NCBI RefSeq assembly: GCF_009905375.1
Contig: NC_133653.1
Coordinates: forward strand, 59,957,956-60,021,955
Reading direction: 5' to 3'
Source of the DNA: Apium graveolens
Taxonomy: Eukaryota > Streptophyta > Magnoliopsida > Apiales > Apiaceae
Length of the DNA: 64,000 nt
A program made the translations under genes and the position numbers. Under the pieces are notes generated by a model that searched no databases, had not been told where the DNA came from, and was given only the letters and a program-made list of their open reading frames with translations. Positions 34,797-46,583 of the stretch are shown here, piece by piece. Numbering within the stretch: position 1 is the first letter of the stretch; each line of letters opens with the position of its first letter.

Positions 34797-37700
34797 TGTA
34801 ATATCCGGGATATATCGTGTAATTATTTTTGCTATTATACAATTATTATGTGTGTACAGTATCTATTCTGTGAGTTAATTGTTAAATGTTATATGTACTT
34901 GGATATTCAAAAATAATATTAATTGAGTATTTTAATTTTTATATGTCCAAAATAAAATATAGATAATTGTCATATCTTCCTAATTATTTTTATGTTGGTT
35001 TATGGATTTATAAGAATCATCTGAAATTTCTAAAATCTTTTTCCGAGTATTTAAAATCTATTTTATAAAAACGGGAACCAACCGACGTCATCCGTTGTTA
35101 CGTTTTTAGAACCCGAAACTTTTTCGAGAACTCCTTCCTAACCTAATTGTAATATTCCGAGCATATTCCATGTTTCGACTTTTTCGATCCGGCATACGGT
35201 TTGTCCTGCGCGGGTCCCGGCGCAACATTTTCGATACAATATTCGTTTCGGTAAATCAATAAAACTCGTATTTTCGAGAAACGGGAGCTTTTTATTAAAC
35301 TATCACAATTATCACCTCGTAATACGTGTAACCAGGCGCTGAGACCAAGACCGCAGTACAAATTGTACTGATTTGGATAATTATCTCGAAAACCGATACC
35401 GTTTGGATCAGTTTTTACAAATAAACGTACCATTTTATATCCGAAATGATCCAACGGGATACTAATTTTTCGTAATTATAAATAGCCTTTTTCCGTATTT
35501 TATTTCGTATCAAAATCATTTACAGATAGTTAATTCTATAATTTTCAGAGAAAAACCCTAATTACATAAACTGTTCTAAGAATCAAACAACAAAACGAAG
35601 GCGTTACCGATCTCTGTTTTCAAAGCTTGAGTAACCAAAACGAAGGATTTGAAGTGTTCTATCAGATTCTGAGCTTTGTTTCACTGCAGAACCAAAGGTT
35701 TATTTTCTGAAAATTTATTTATTTTCGAATTAAAATTATTAAAAATATGAATTTTTGTTCGGATGATTGTTTGTATGATTTGATGATTGCATGTTGTAGA
35801 GCTTGTTTTCCTGATGATTTTCATATGTCATACGTCTGATTTGGAGTTCAATAACATGTTCAAATTTGAGTTTGATTTTCGAATTTTAAAATTAGGGTTT
35901 ATAACCCGTATGAATGTTCTTAATTGAAATTTGGGGGTTTCTTATTCTGTGATAGATTAATGTTGTGTTATAGTGGGTTGTGTTCTCTGTGAAATTTGCA
36001 ATCTAGTCGTATAAGTTTCATGAATCAACGAGGTCTGTAAAAGAGGGAGTTAGGTTTTAAAGTTTTCGTCGAACTCGCCGGAAACCGGCGAGATTCTTGA
36101 TCATTTTCCGGCTAATCCCGGGATGATTAGAATAAATTGATGGCATGGTTGTGTTCCTTGTGAAGTATAGATTAAATCTGGAGTTTGTGGTGGTGGGAGG
36201 AGGCCGGAGTTGAGTTCTCCGGCGAACCCGACTGTTTTCCGGCGAAGGGCTAGAAAATTGCAGTTTAGTACCCCAACTTTTGAAAACGATGAAGTTAAGT
36301 CCCTGAACTTTCCAGAGTTTGCAAAAGTTGGATTCCTGTTTTAAAAATGTTTAAAAATCATATTTCCTATTTATTTTTATTATAAAAATTCATTTTTAAT
36401 TTCTGAAAATTCTAAAAATTAGTATTTTAATTCCGAAAATTATTTTTAATTCAAAAATAAAGCTGAATTAATTAGTTAATTAATTTCAGTTAATTTTTAA
36501 TTGATTAATTGGTCAATTAATTCGAAAATTAATTGATTAATTGATTTAATTAATTATTAATTGATTTTAATTACTTATTTAATTAGATTTAATTATTTAG
36601 AAATGATTTAAAAAATTCCGAAAAATAGTTTCGAGCTTTAAAATATTATTCTAAATTATTTTCAAGGCTCGATAATTATTCTAAAATTATTTCGGAGCCA
36701 GAATTGGCCAACCGAACCCTGTTTATTACTCCAAAATTGATCCAACGACCCGTTTTAATTCGGAAAAATATTTTAAAAAATCATTTTAAGTAACCGAAAG
36801 CCTGTTTATGACCCGAGACTTCTTTATAAATGGGATGGCATTGATTATTTAACGTGTTATGTGTTATATGTGACTTGTTGGTTGACTGTCGGTCTATATG
36901 TTCGGTGATTACTTGTTTATAGCGTAACTTTCTATCCGTTAATCGGATTTGAGTAAAACGAAGGGTAGATAGAAGTGTATATAGAATAAAATGGTATGAG
37001 TCAAATATTAATAGATACTTATGATGCCTAGCAGAGTAAGCAAGGCGTAAGAAAGAGAAGCAGGTGATCAGAAAATAGAATTGACATGTAGAAAATACCG
37101 CAAGTGATCAGAGGATAGAAGCGAGGCATAAGAGAAACAGACGAGTGATTGTTGAATGGGGTCATTAGACAAGTACAAGTGAAGTTGAAATCGATTATGA
37201 TAAGGCAAGTATTTCTAAACCTTTCTCAAAATACAATGCAAATATTTCTAAATTCTCTTATGACATATTGTTAATACCCAAAATAGTTATGTTTTATACT
37301 GTACACATTTTGAATCCTTCAGCCTTGAACCTGAGCCACAGCATTTGATCTTTGAGCCGTAAGCCTTATTCTTTGTAAACCATTTCTTGTTGATTTACCA
37401 GATACTAAACCACACAAATAAGATACTACTCCACCAATATATATCCATCATATATACCAAACACTGGAACAGAATTGTTTACACATACAGAAACTTTTAT
37501 ACTCAACCATACCTTGTGATATCAAAGTACTAAAACCTTGTAAAAACACTATTCATCTAATATCCGATTATCCTACCGGCTGGAGGCCACTTCTTTTATG
37601 TATTTTGACATACCCTTTTTGGTAACTATAAATTTTTACCATGCTCTTTTACAAATGTTTTATGGTTATTGATTATGATCTGGTTTTATTGAACTCTATT

Positions 37701-38377
37701 GTTTATCATATTGAAATGCTTTAGAATTGGATAGTTTTCTTTGTGTGGACCAGATTCGTGGTCAGACCATATCGATGGTCAAGTTAGGCCAATGTGTGCC
37801 TTGGATCCAGTAGTTAGAGCAGTGCTGTTTGCTTTGCTCGGGGTTAGTGCGTGACTGATCAGCAGCTTAACCTTGGTTTTAAAAACTTAAAATGAATATC
37901 CAATTCTATTGACTGTTTAACAGGAAACTTGATTCTTTTGAATCACCTCATTTATTATTATTTAACCTCAGTTATTGATAATATGACTTGCTGAGCTAGT
38001 TAGCTCACTATTGCGAATATTTTATGTATTCTACAGTTAAGAAGGATACGGTTGATAGCGAGGTTTCCCAGTTCAATGTTCGAGCTAGGATTCCAGATTA
38101 TGATTGATCGAGCTAGCAAAAGCTTATGGCAGTAGTGAGATAGCAAGGTTGAAGAATAATTTTTTTTTTATTTTTATCAGTTGTAAATTAAATTAGTTGG
38201 GATATAGTATGTTGTAATAAAAGTTAAGGTGGTGGCTTGTTTTCATACTTTAACCTGTTGCGATCCGTGGTTATGTAAAGCAGGGTCATTACAAATAATA
38301 TTTTATATATACAGGTTTATATATTGATTATGTGTTGTGGACCCCAAACTTCTGACCCGGGTTTGGAGGACGCCACA
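34797..38377 (+). repeat. 3' LTR of EL9 (3581 bp)
   Basis: Same length and termini as the 5' LTR; the TATA box is at 35477-35485. It is followed by the GTCAG duplication (38378-38382). Confidence 0.95.
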
Positions 38378-38382
38378 GTCAG

Positions 38383-38755
38383 TCTGGCTTCTTTTGTAGG
38401 AAGAATAAAACGTAAACTCCTTACCTTTAAAATCAGGAGTTAAGAGTCAGTTTGTTAGATATAGGCCACAAAATCCTTTTTTTCATTGTGGTAGTTTATG
38501 GCATTCCATTTATACTTGTAAGGAATATCATAGTTTGTACTATGATTATTATCAAATAAAACCTTCTGTAAAGAAAGTTAGCATTATTCCTTCTAGTGTA
38601 AGTTCTGATGCAAAGTTTGATATTGCAAATTCTGATAAGAAAACTGTTAACATAAACTCTGATGCTAAATCCGCTGCAACTGTTAACAAACTTAATAAGG
38701 CCAAAGGATCCAAGCAAGTCTGGGTCCTTAAAACTAATCATTAGTGGTCTTTGTG
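38383..38755 (+). pseudogene. Gag-pol junction of EL8 after EL9, with partial local duplication
   Basis: The bases AAACTCCTTACCTTTAAAAT to GTTAAGAGTCAGT (38413-38451) repeat those just left of EL9 (25562-25600), so the host element had a direct repeat here before EL9 inserted. From about 38450 degenerate gag-pol linker coding follows (SDAKFDIANSDKKTVNINSD), open to the stop at 38742, rich in the TCTGAT motif (encoding Ser-Asp). Confidence 0.65.
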
Positions 38756-38756
38756 A

Positions 38757-40640
38757 TTGCAGGGCAACAGGAAGAACATCCTAGTTCTGGACAGTGGATG
38801 TTCAGGACATATGACTGGAAATAAAGCCCTGCTATCATACTTTGTGGAGAAAGCTGGCCCAGGTGTTTCTTATGGAGATGGCAATAAGGGAAAAACTCTG
38901 GGATATGGAAATATCAATCTTGGGAATCTCATCATTGAAAAAGTAGCTCTGGTCTCAGGACTTCAACATAATCTGCTGAATGTTAGTCAAATCTGTGACA
39001 GAGGTTATCATGTGGATTTTTTTGAAAAACACTGTAAAGTTTAAGCAAATCTACACTCAAAGTTGTTCTGAAGGGATACAGGCATGGTAACATTTATGAA
39101 GCCAAGCTTTCAATAAGTACTGGTGGTTCTGCAATCTGTCTGTTGAGTAGAGCATCAGTTGAAGAAAGCTGGGATTAGCACAAGAAACTCTCTCATTTAA
39201 ATTTTAACAATATAAATGAACTAGTCAAGAAAGATCTTGTGAGAGGACTGCCAAAATCAGTATTTGCTCCTGATGGCCTTTGTGATTCATGTCAGAAGGC
39301 AAAACAAAGAAAATCTTCATTCAAGAGCAAGACTGAATCATCAATTCTTGAGCCTTATCACCTACTACATGTTGATCTATTTGGTCCAGTGAATGTCATG
39401 TCTATTGCAAAGAAGAAATATGCTATGGTCATAGTTGATGAGTTCACCAGATACACATGGGTGTATTTCTTGCACACAAAAAGTGAAACTGCATCTATCT
39501 TGATTGATTATGTCAAACATCTGGATAAATTGGTCAAAGACTCTGTGAAAATCATAAGGAGTGATAATGGCACTGAGTTCAAGAATTTGATTATGGAAGA
39601 GTTCTGCAAAAACCATGGAATAAAGCAGGAATTTTCTGCTCCTGGAACTCCACATCAAAATGGAGTTGTTGAAAGAAAGAATAGAACTCTTATTGAAGCT
39701 GCACGAACTATGCTTGATGAAGCAAATTTACCAACCTACTTTTGGGTTGAAGCTGTTCAGACTGCTTGTTTTACTCAGAATGCAACACTTATCTACAAGC
39801 ATGGAAAAACACCATATGAGATGGTGAGGAAAAAGAAGCCAAATCTGAAGTATTTTCATGTATTTGGATGCAATTGTTTTGTTCTTAAGATTCATCCTAA
39901 ACAGCTATCCAAATTTGATTTAAAAGCTGATGAAGGAATTTTTGTTGGATATCCACTTTCCACAAAAGCCTTCAGAGTCTACAATTTAAGAACAAGGGTT
40001 GTCATGAAATCTATTAATGTCTCTTTTGATGATAAGAAGATTACTGGACTTGAAGATTTCAATGATCATGATCAGCTGAGATTCGAAAATGAAGTTTTTA
40101 ATTCTGATTCTGTAAATCCTGACAGTCTAAATCCTGACAGTCTAAATCCTGATACTGCAAACTCTGATGGATTAAACTCTGATGTTATTGAAACTGTGGT
40201 GACTACGCCTAAGGAAAATGCACCTGTGCAGGGGGAGCATACTGAAGATCCAACCACATCTCAAGAAGCATCAGAATCTACAACAGGATCTTCAAGTTCT
40301 GATTCGTCAAGTTCTGATGGGCCAAGTTCTGATAATTCTGGAAACTCAGATTCTGATATTTCTGGAAACTCAGATACTGAAGGATCCAACTCAGAGAGCA
40401 TAATTTCAGGGGGAGCATCAGAAAATGTTGATGGAGACAGCATGGATCATAGGGGAGCATCAAGTTCTAGAGATAACCGTCCATCTGCAAGGAAGTGGAC
40501 TAAAGCACATACACCTGACTTAATTATTGGAAATCCTGATGCAGGTGTCAGAACTAGAACAGATACATCAAATGAATGTCTCTATCATTCTTTTCTTTCT
40601 CAGACTGAACCAAAGAAAGTGGAAGCTACCAATTTCTTGG
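38757..40640 (+). pseudogene. Copia protease and integrase of EL8
   Basis: Protease active site VLDSGCSGHMTG (about 38784-38820), open to 39044, then a frame break. The pre-integrase finger follows with a TAG at about 39176 (HKKLSHLNF to DGLCDSCQKA). Integrase is open 39239-40620: D in HVDLFGPV, D in RSDNGTEF, E in GVVERKNRT. The linker after it is a run of NSD/NPD/SSD repeats (40090-40430) encoded by the TCTGAT/CCTGAT motif. The frame ends in an out-of-frame fusion near 40625 where the RT domain is missing. Integrase inserts the cDNA; this copy lacks the enzyme needed to make it. Confidence 0.92.
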
Positions 40641-41043
40641 AGGCAGATTGGTTTCTTGGTTTAGGAAGAAACAGAAGTCAATTTCCACATCGACTGCAGA
40701 AGCAGAATACATTGTTGCAAGAAGCTGTTATACACAGATTCTTTGGATGAAGAATCAGTTACTGGATTATGGGTTAGAATTTTCTAAAATCCCTATTTAC
40801 TGTGATAATCAAAGTGCTATTGCTAAGACAGGTAATCCAGTTCAACACTCAATGACAAAGCACATCAGCATAAGGTACCACTTCATAAGGGAATATGTGG
40901 ATAAAGGTACAGTGGAATTGCATTTTGTTCCAACAGATCAACAACTAGCAGATATCTTCACAAAACCACTGTGTAAAGCTACTTTTACAAGATTGGTAAA
41001 TGAACTTGGAATGGTTTCAGGTTCTTTCTCTAAATCTTCCTAG
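40641..41043 (+). pseudogene. Copia RNase H, C-terminal part (EL8)
   Basis: An open frame to 41043 starts in GGRLVSWFRKKQKSISTSTA and contains YCDNQSAIAKTGNPVQH, HISIRYHFIRE and QLADIFTKPL, the canonical end of Copia pol. The whole reverse transcriptase and the first half of RNase H are absent: a deletion joins KKVEA of the integrase-RT linker to FLGGRLVSW of RNase H near 40625, out of frame. Family members have roughly 2 kb here. Confidence 0.92.
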
Positions 41044-42431
41044 TTTATGTTCTGATACATCAGACTTTATGATCAATTTTTACAGATATTACTATCTTTG
41101 TGTATTCTGTGCTTAAATTGAAATTTTCTTAAATGTTGATTGTTGTCTGATGTGAATTCTAAACTCTGATAGTGATATGAATGTTTCTGTGACTATTCAA
41201 TCCGATGAGGATAACTATGCTAGATGTTGACCTTGTAGTCTTTAATATACTAAAGATCCCATGTATGAAGTAATTGTTTATGTGGAAATCTTTTAACACA
41301 AGCAAATTCTTATATTGAGCATAGTTAAGTTTACTTTGTGTATCTTATTACTAAGTCAAAAACTAAAATAGTGCTTCTTATCTGTTAAGTTCTGATGTTA
41401 GTAAATCTGATGGATGTACTAAGTGCTGATAAACCTCACTTATCAAAAGAAAAAGAAAAAGAAAAGAAATAAATATCAGGTACTCATTTGAGATCTAGAG
41501 TAAAAATGTGGAAGGGAAGACCCAAGTGCATTGTTGGTATTAAGTAATATACATTAGAAAAGCAAAAAAAATTCTTGGTGACTTTTCACAATCTATGATT
41601 ACTGGAGAAATACTCTGATAACAGCATAAATTCTGATAAGCATTCATGACTCACTTACACTGAGAAGCCACTGTAAAATGGAATTTCAAAATATGCGTAA
41701 AATGAGCAAAAAATAGTTGAGGTGGACTCATGCATGAACTCATCCTAAAGTAGACTTCAGACTAATGACTGATTTTGAGCAAAGTTCTTAGTTATGCCTT
41801 ATTTCTAAGATGTACTGAAGTCAATCAGACTTTACTCTTTGTCTGATATTTAGCTTAATGCACCCACATACACTCCATATGAATGATAAAAATTACTATC
41901 GTGATAAATGTTGTTTTTGATGAACAGTTTAAGTGTCAGTTGCATAAATTCTGAGGGCAAATTATGATGGAAGTTCTGATGATTAAGTTCTGATGAAACC
42001 ATATCAGTATTCTGATGACTTTTAAATCCTGATAATAATCAAGTTCTCATGCTAACATGGCAGTATTTACTTACTTGGTTTATTTTTGGTCATTACTTGA
42101 ACGATTATATTTTTACAGAATATTGGTTTATGTGAGATAAAACAGTCATAATCATTATGGGTTAGTTGTTAGCGTGTATGTCTTGAAAAACTGCATGCGC
42201 ACAGTAATTGTTATTATTTTCTGTGCCCATTAACTCTGGCTTTAGATCTTTTACTGACTATTATTACACATCAGTCTAGGGAGTTGAGGGGTCATTATTT
42301 TTACTTGTAAATTTTAACCAGTCATCGCGTCCCTTGGTATTCTATTGGCTAATTAAACCAACTATTCATTCCAGCCAAAACATCTTTTATTTTCTCACAA
42401 ACTCACTCTCTTTTTATTCACATCAACAAAA
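41044..42431. other. Spacer between pol and the extra ORF of EL8
   Basis: 1.39 kb, AT-rich, without an open frame of note. AAGTTCTGAT occurs at 41397, 41971 and 41985, and looser TCTGAT or CTGATAA copies many times more. A pyrimidine-rich leader-like stretch with ATTGGCTAATTA (near 42345) precedes the ATG at 42432, where a promoter for the downstream ORF could lie; no clear TATA box is seen. Confidence 0.55.
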
Positions 42432-42720
42432 ATGGTCCGTTTCAACTTGTTCCTGAACTATGAAACCTTTAACATCGAGTTGAGTTGTGATGAATGGCAA
42501 TAGGAGTGGCATGTCACCGCCATTCCTGAAGAGCTTTGGAACTCAGTTCCATAAGAGGTTCACATAGAACTCTTGTTCTTATTAATGGAGTATCACCTCC
42601 ATCTTGATAGGTTGGAAGAGGAAAGGAGAGAAGCTCTCCGTTAGCAAGAACGAATCATTCGTCTTGTAGTGCTCTTCGTCAGCAGCAGAAGAAGTAGTCG
42701 TTAGGTCTTCTTAGACTAGG
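42432..42720 (+). pseudogene. Small ORF remnant before the extra ORF of EL8
   Basis: ATG at 42432 opens MVRFNLFLNYETFNIELSC. The frame continues through stops at about 42501 and 42552 with coding-like sequence (EWHVTAIPEELW, HLHLDRLEEERREAL) to about 42700. It could be the first exon or N-terminal part of the following ORF; the 240 bp after it are AT-rich, with an AG acceptor-like end near 42967. I do not recognise the family. Confidence 0.4.
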
Positions 42721-42959
42721 ACTAAAGCTGTTGATGTTAAGAATCGTAGAATAGGACTATCTTGTAATTTTTGCATGTAATTGATAAATTTCATGAAATG
42801 TACTCATCTGATATATTAATGAAATTTTCTTTAATTGCAAGATTTGTTCTTTGTTTCTCAAATTATGTGACTGTGCATGTTTAATTGCAATTTATTAATC
42901 TTTACTTCATCGATTTTTAATTTTATTTTGTGATGAATGTTTTGATTAAATTCTGTTGA

Positions 42960-45636
42960 TTTGAGGAAACAACTGAGGAACAGGTTCCCATATTAGAACC
43001 TGTTGTTGTAGAAGCTGAGAATATCTCTTTTCAGAAAGATACTGAAACTGGGAGTTCTAGGCCCCTCAAAAGGCTTAGAAAGTTAAATTCTGATGATAAA
43101 GCTCCTATAGTGTCTCCACCTTTGAAGAAATTGAAGAAACAGAGAGCTCACAGGGACATAGTTGAGTCAGATTCAGAGGATGTAGTGGAAGCAGCTAAGG
43201 AAGGGGGTCAGGAATCTCTGATGTCAACAGAACCAATTGTTATCGAATCACATCCTTCTGCACAACCAGAAACTGCTCAAGACAGAATACCTACACCTCA
43301 TATGTCACCTATAGTTGATCCAGTACATACTGAAGAACCAGGTACAAGTGCTGAAATTGATATTCATAACTTGATTGTGCCTGAGGTTTTGTACTTGGAA
43401 GCTCCACAAATTCAACTCACTCCACCAACAACACCAATTTTGGATGTTGATCAGAACTTAGCTACAGATCAGAATTTAGAGGATGATGTTGAAGCCTCTA
43501 TAGCCTCACATACTGCTATTTTATCAGAGGATGCTGATACTGCAGGATCTGCAAGTTCTGATGCTGCCAATGAGGAAACTACTGGTGAAGCTGCTACCAA
43601 TCTAAATGCCAATGCAGCTGGTCCATCAGGACATGCACCTCAACAAACAGTTAATAAAGCTGATCTAATCAAGAAGTTTGTTAAGGAAGCACCAGTACCT
43701 TGGAGTGAAACTCCTAGAGGAAAGGAGTGGACTAAGGAATGGAACACTGTTAGTTTTGTTCCTTCTGAAAAGATTCTTGCTGAGCATCTGGAAAAAGCTG
43801 ATGAAATACTGATAAATGATGATTTTAAGTCACAGCTGAGAGTTACTGCATTGAGTATTAGGCACCTTCAAGGTCTACACTCAACAACTCATGCCAAGGT
43901 GAACAAAATTCAAGAAACCTTGATCCAGCAAGATATGAATGTGAAACTTGAAAAGAACAGATTTTTCAAGCCAGCCTTTGACAGAATTCCCAACATTGAG
44001 AAAACTCAGGAGAAGCAACAAACTCAGATTGATGAACTTTTAAAGAATCAAGCTTCTCAGCAAACTAAACTCAATGAGATCCAATCCTCAGTGGAATTGC
44101 TTGCCTCTCTTCTTTTACCTGCTGATGCCAAAAAGGGGGAGAAAGTGATTAAGTCCAAATGCAAATCTATTCAGACACTAAAGGGAAAGGATGATGGAAA
44201 TGATGACCAGGGAAACTCTGATAAGGGTAGAGGTCAAGGTCAAAGCAAAGGATTTTCATCAAGTAAAGCTAGAACTTCAAGTCAAGGAACAAGTTCTGAT
44301 ACTGGGAGAAGAATAAGTTCTGATACTGGTAAAAGGATAAGTTCTGGTGAACATCTGGAACTTGATGAAGAAATTTTAAAGGAGTTATTTCTTAAAGAAA
44401 ATCCAGGAATGGACGTTGAGAGTCTAAAGGAAAAAGAAGCTAGACTCAAAGCAGAAGGTGTCAAGACAAAATCAAAAGATTTTGTTGTTGAAAAGAAATT
44501 TCCAAAGCCTAAGGGTATTGTGATAAAGGAAAGAACAAATTCTGGGGCAACCAAAGCCAAATCATAAGTGGAAATTGATCCAAGGTCCAAGGGCAAAGAA
44601 AAAGTTGATGAACCTGTAAAGGTTTATATGCCAGTCATGGATGAAGAAATAACTGATGATGAAGAAGATGCTAGTCTTACTCTGATGCAAAAGAAGATTT
44701 TTCAAACAACCTCTGACATGGCTCATGTTGTTCAGAGTCAATATATAGTAAGTTCTGATATGACAGTAAAGCAAGCAACCTCTGACATAGCTCAAGTTGA
44801 CTTGATATCAGAAGATAAGGAAAAGGAAACCTCTGACATTGCTCATGTTAAACCTTCAAAGATACTCCTACCAGGATTCACCAAAGCTAGACAGACTCAA
44901 CCTTTGAAGACTGCAACAAGTGGTTTTGAAGCAAGAGTTGTTACAGGAAAGGAAGCAAGAGATAAATCTGGATTGGGTAGTTCTGATGAAAGAAGAGTAC
45001 ACAACACTACCAATGATCCAACTTCCTTAAGTGAACCAGGTGTTGGAGCAACTCCTGAAAGATTGAATCGACTTGAATCTGTACAAATGGTTTACCATTC
45101 TATTTTGAAAGAACATATCTTGTTATATTTTATGACAGATGGAAGGGTATTCCATATCAGGAAAAATGTTATTCCACTGAAGTATTTTGAAGAACTGGAA
45201 CATGTTCTATTCCTACTTCAAGTGAGAAACAGATTAACAGATAGTGCTACAGGTTATTTAAAGTCACAAATTCAAAGACAAAAGAAGCTTTACTCTGTAA
45301 AGTCTGACATCACATATTGTCCTAAGTACAGAGATCACAAAGGTGATATTGTCGAAATGAAGCCTAACACTGCTAAGATTATAACTACTTTTTCTGGGTT
45401 ATAAGGTTGTGGAATTCAATCTAGAGTCTGACAAGGCATATCTGATCAGACTAGATCAAGAGATAAGAAAAGCTAAGATAAATGATCTCAGAGCGGCTAT
45501 TTTTCAAACTGGTGAAGATACAGCTGAATTGAAAGATGCAAAAAGGAGGATGGTTAATGAACTTGAATATGCTGAGAGAAGTCTTTTAAGGAATTATCTC
45601 AAAACAACTCCTGATATCAAAGAGATCGAGAATTGA
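42960..45636 (+). pseudogene. Extra ORF of EL8, downstream of pol (two lesions)
   Basis: One frame is open from 42960 to 45402 except for TAA at 44565; a one-base insertion near 45395 moves the last 75 codons to another frame (45409-45636). It would be about 890 aa. N-terminal half: acidic, Ser/Thr/Pro-rich, with a KKLKKQR basic patch and a segment (about 43860-44110) with helix heptads. Middle: Lys-rich, with three SDMAHV/SDIAQV/SDIAHV repeats. C-terminus: a folded-looking domain starting near 45060 (LYFMTDGRVFHIRKN, FEELEHVLFLLQVRNR) whose pattern recurs in EL10. No signal peptide or membrane segment is evident, so envelope function is unlikely. SIRE-lineage Copia elements are known to carry ORFs after pol; the role of this one is unknown. 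Confidence 0.75.
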
Positions 45637-45840
45637 AGCCAAGTCGAAGATCTACAACTGCTTAAATTCTGAAGTATATACAGACTGAAGCTGATATCAG
45701 ATCTTAAGGATGGTAAAGCTGAAAGGACTGTAAGTTGTAGTTATCTAGTCAAATTCTCATGCATTTGTACTTAATGTTTTTGACATCATCAAATATCTGT
45801 TGAACTTGTATATTATGCTAATTTACAAGTTGGGGGAGAT
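45637..45840 (+). other. 3' UTR and polypurine tract of EL8
   Basis: About 200 bp of AT-rich untranslated sequence ends with AAGTTGGGGGAGAT (45827-45840), the polypurine tract abutting the 3' LTR. Confidence 0.8.
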
Positions 45841-46457
45841 TGTTAGATATATTTGATAATGTCATGTCTAAAGATGATTTGTGTTTAGTTTGCAGATCTT
45901 AACTAACAGGACAAATCAGTACTTAACTGGAAATCAGTACTTATACTGAAGTCAGGACTTAAGATATCAGAACTTAAGTTATCAGAACTTAAGATATCAG
46001 AAGATATTTATCAGGAGATAACATCAGGACTTGAGACTTTCAGATAAGGCAAGCGGCTGATTGAAAGGAAAGAAGATCAAGACAAACGCAAGAAGAAATA
46101 TGCATGAAGAAGGAATTCTATGAAGAATAGAATACTTAGAAGAAAAGATAACTGATTGATATATTTTAGGAAGCAGAATTATATTCCATATCAATTAGAA
46201 CATTATCTTGTAATTGTGTAGTATATAAACAGAGACATAGGGTTTACACTATATGTGTTACCTTAATCGAAGTTATTATTCTTTGTAACCCTAGCAGCTC
46301 TCGTGATAATTTGTTCATCACTGAGAGAGAACAGTTCTTTGTAACAGAGTTTATTGTGTTGAATAAAATCTGTGTTCTGTTACTTGAGTTCTTATATTCG
46401 ATTTGATTGTAGTAAACACTGTTTTCAACCCCCTTCTACAGTATGTGTGACCTAACA
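45841..46457 (+). repeat. 3' LTR of EL8 (617 bp)
   Basis: Starts TGTTAGATATATTTGATAAT and ends ATGTGTGACCTAACA; aligned with the 5' LTR it shows about 20 substitutions and a few short indels. It is followed by CGGGA (46458-46462). Confidence 0.93.
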
Positions 46458-46462
46458 CGGGA

Positions 46463-46502
46463 ATAAAATATCCACCATTTTATTCCTTCTGAATCATAAA
46501 AG

Positions 46503-46535
<33 letters not shown>

Positions 46536-46578
46536 TCAAATAATAATTATAATAATTCTAAAAATACGGGATATTACA
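46463..46578 (-). repeat. EL7 solo LTR, 5'-terminal part
   Basis: 116 bp that belong to the LTR interrupted at 23596. On the minus strand it starts TGTAATATCCCGTATTTTTA. It contains an (AC)n(AT)n microsatellite at about 46503-46536. It is followed by CATGT (46579-46583). Confidence 0.88.
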
Positions 46579-46583
46579 CATGT

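Larger units (their letters stand above)
25600..38377 (+). mobile_element. EL9: complete Tekay-type chromovirus (Ty3/Gypsy), 12.8 kb
   Basis: Two 3581-bp LTRs (25600-29180, 34797-38377), initiator-Met primer site, degenerate gag/protease/RT/RNase H, better preserved integrase with chromodomain, polypurine tract, and GTCAG target duplications. By eye about 50 substitutions and no net length difference separate the LTRs (about 1.4%), making it the younger insertion in this stack. Despite this the interior is full of stops, so it was probably already defective when mobilised. Confidence 0.95.
23597..46457 (+). mobile_element. EL8: complete Ty1/Copia (SIRE-type) element carrying EL9
   Basis: LTRs at 23597-24219 and 45841-46457, primer site at 24222, gag, pol interrupted by EL9 (25600-38377), RT-deleted pol remainder, long spacer, extra ORF, polypurine tract. 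Without EL9 the element is about 10.1 kb. By eye the LTRs differ at about 20 positions plus a few indels (roughly 3.5%). It inserted into EL7. It is defective: stops in gag, frameshift after protease, RT missing. Confidence 0.92.
19366..46578 (-). mobile_element. EL7: solo LTR of a Tekay-like element, split by EL8
   Basis: Two parts, 19366-23596 and 46463-46578, form one minus-strand LTR of about 4347 bp. It starts (minus strand) TGTAATATCCCGTATTTTTA at 46578, ends GGGGGCGTCACA at 19366, and is flanked by CATGT at 19361-19365 and 46579-46583. No internal region or second LTR is present, so it is a solo LTR left by LTR-LTR recombination. It is related to the EL3 and EL9 LTRs (for example AAACCGTACTCCG near 23040) and carries no genes. 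Confidence 0.9.

Noticed and set aside
42960..45636. Retroviral envelope gene in EL8
   Set aside because: No signal peptide, transmembrane helix or cysteine-rich ectodomain; the protein is hydrophilic and Lys/Ser-rich.
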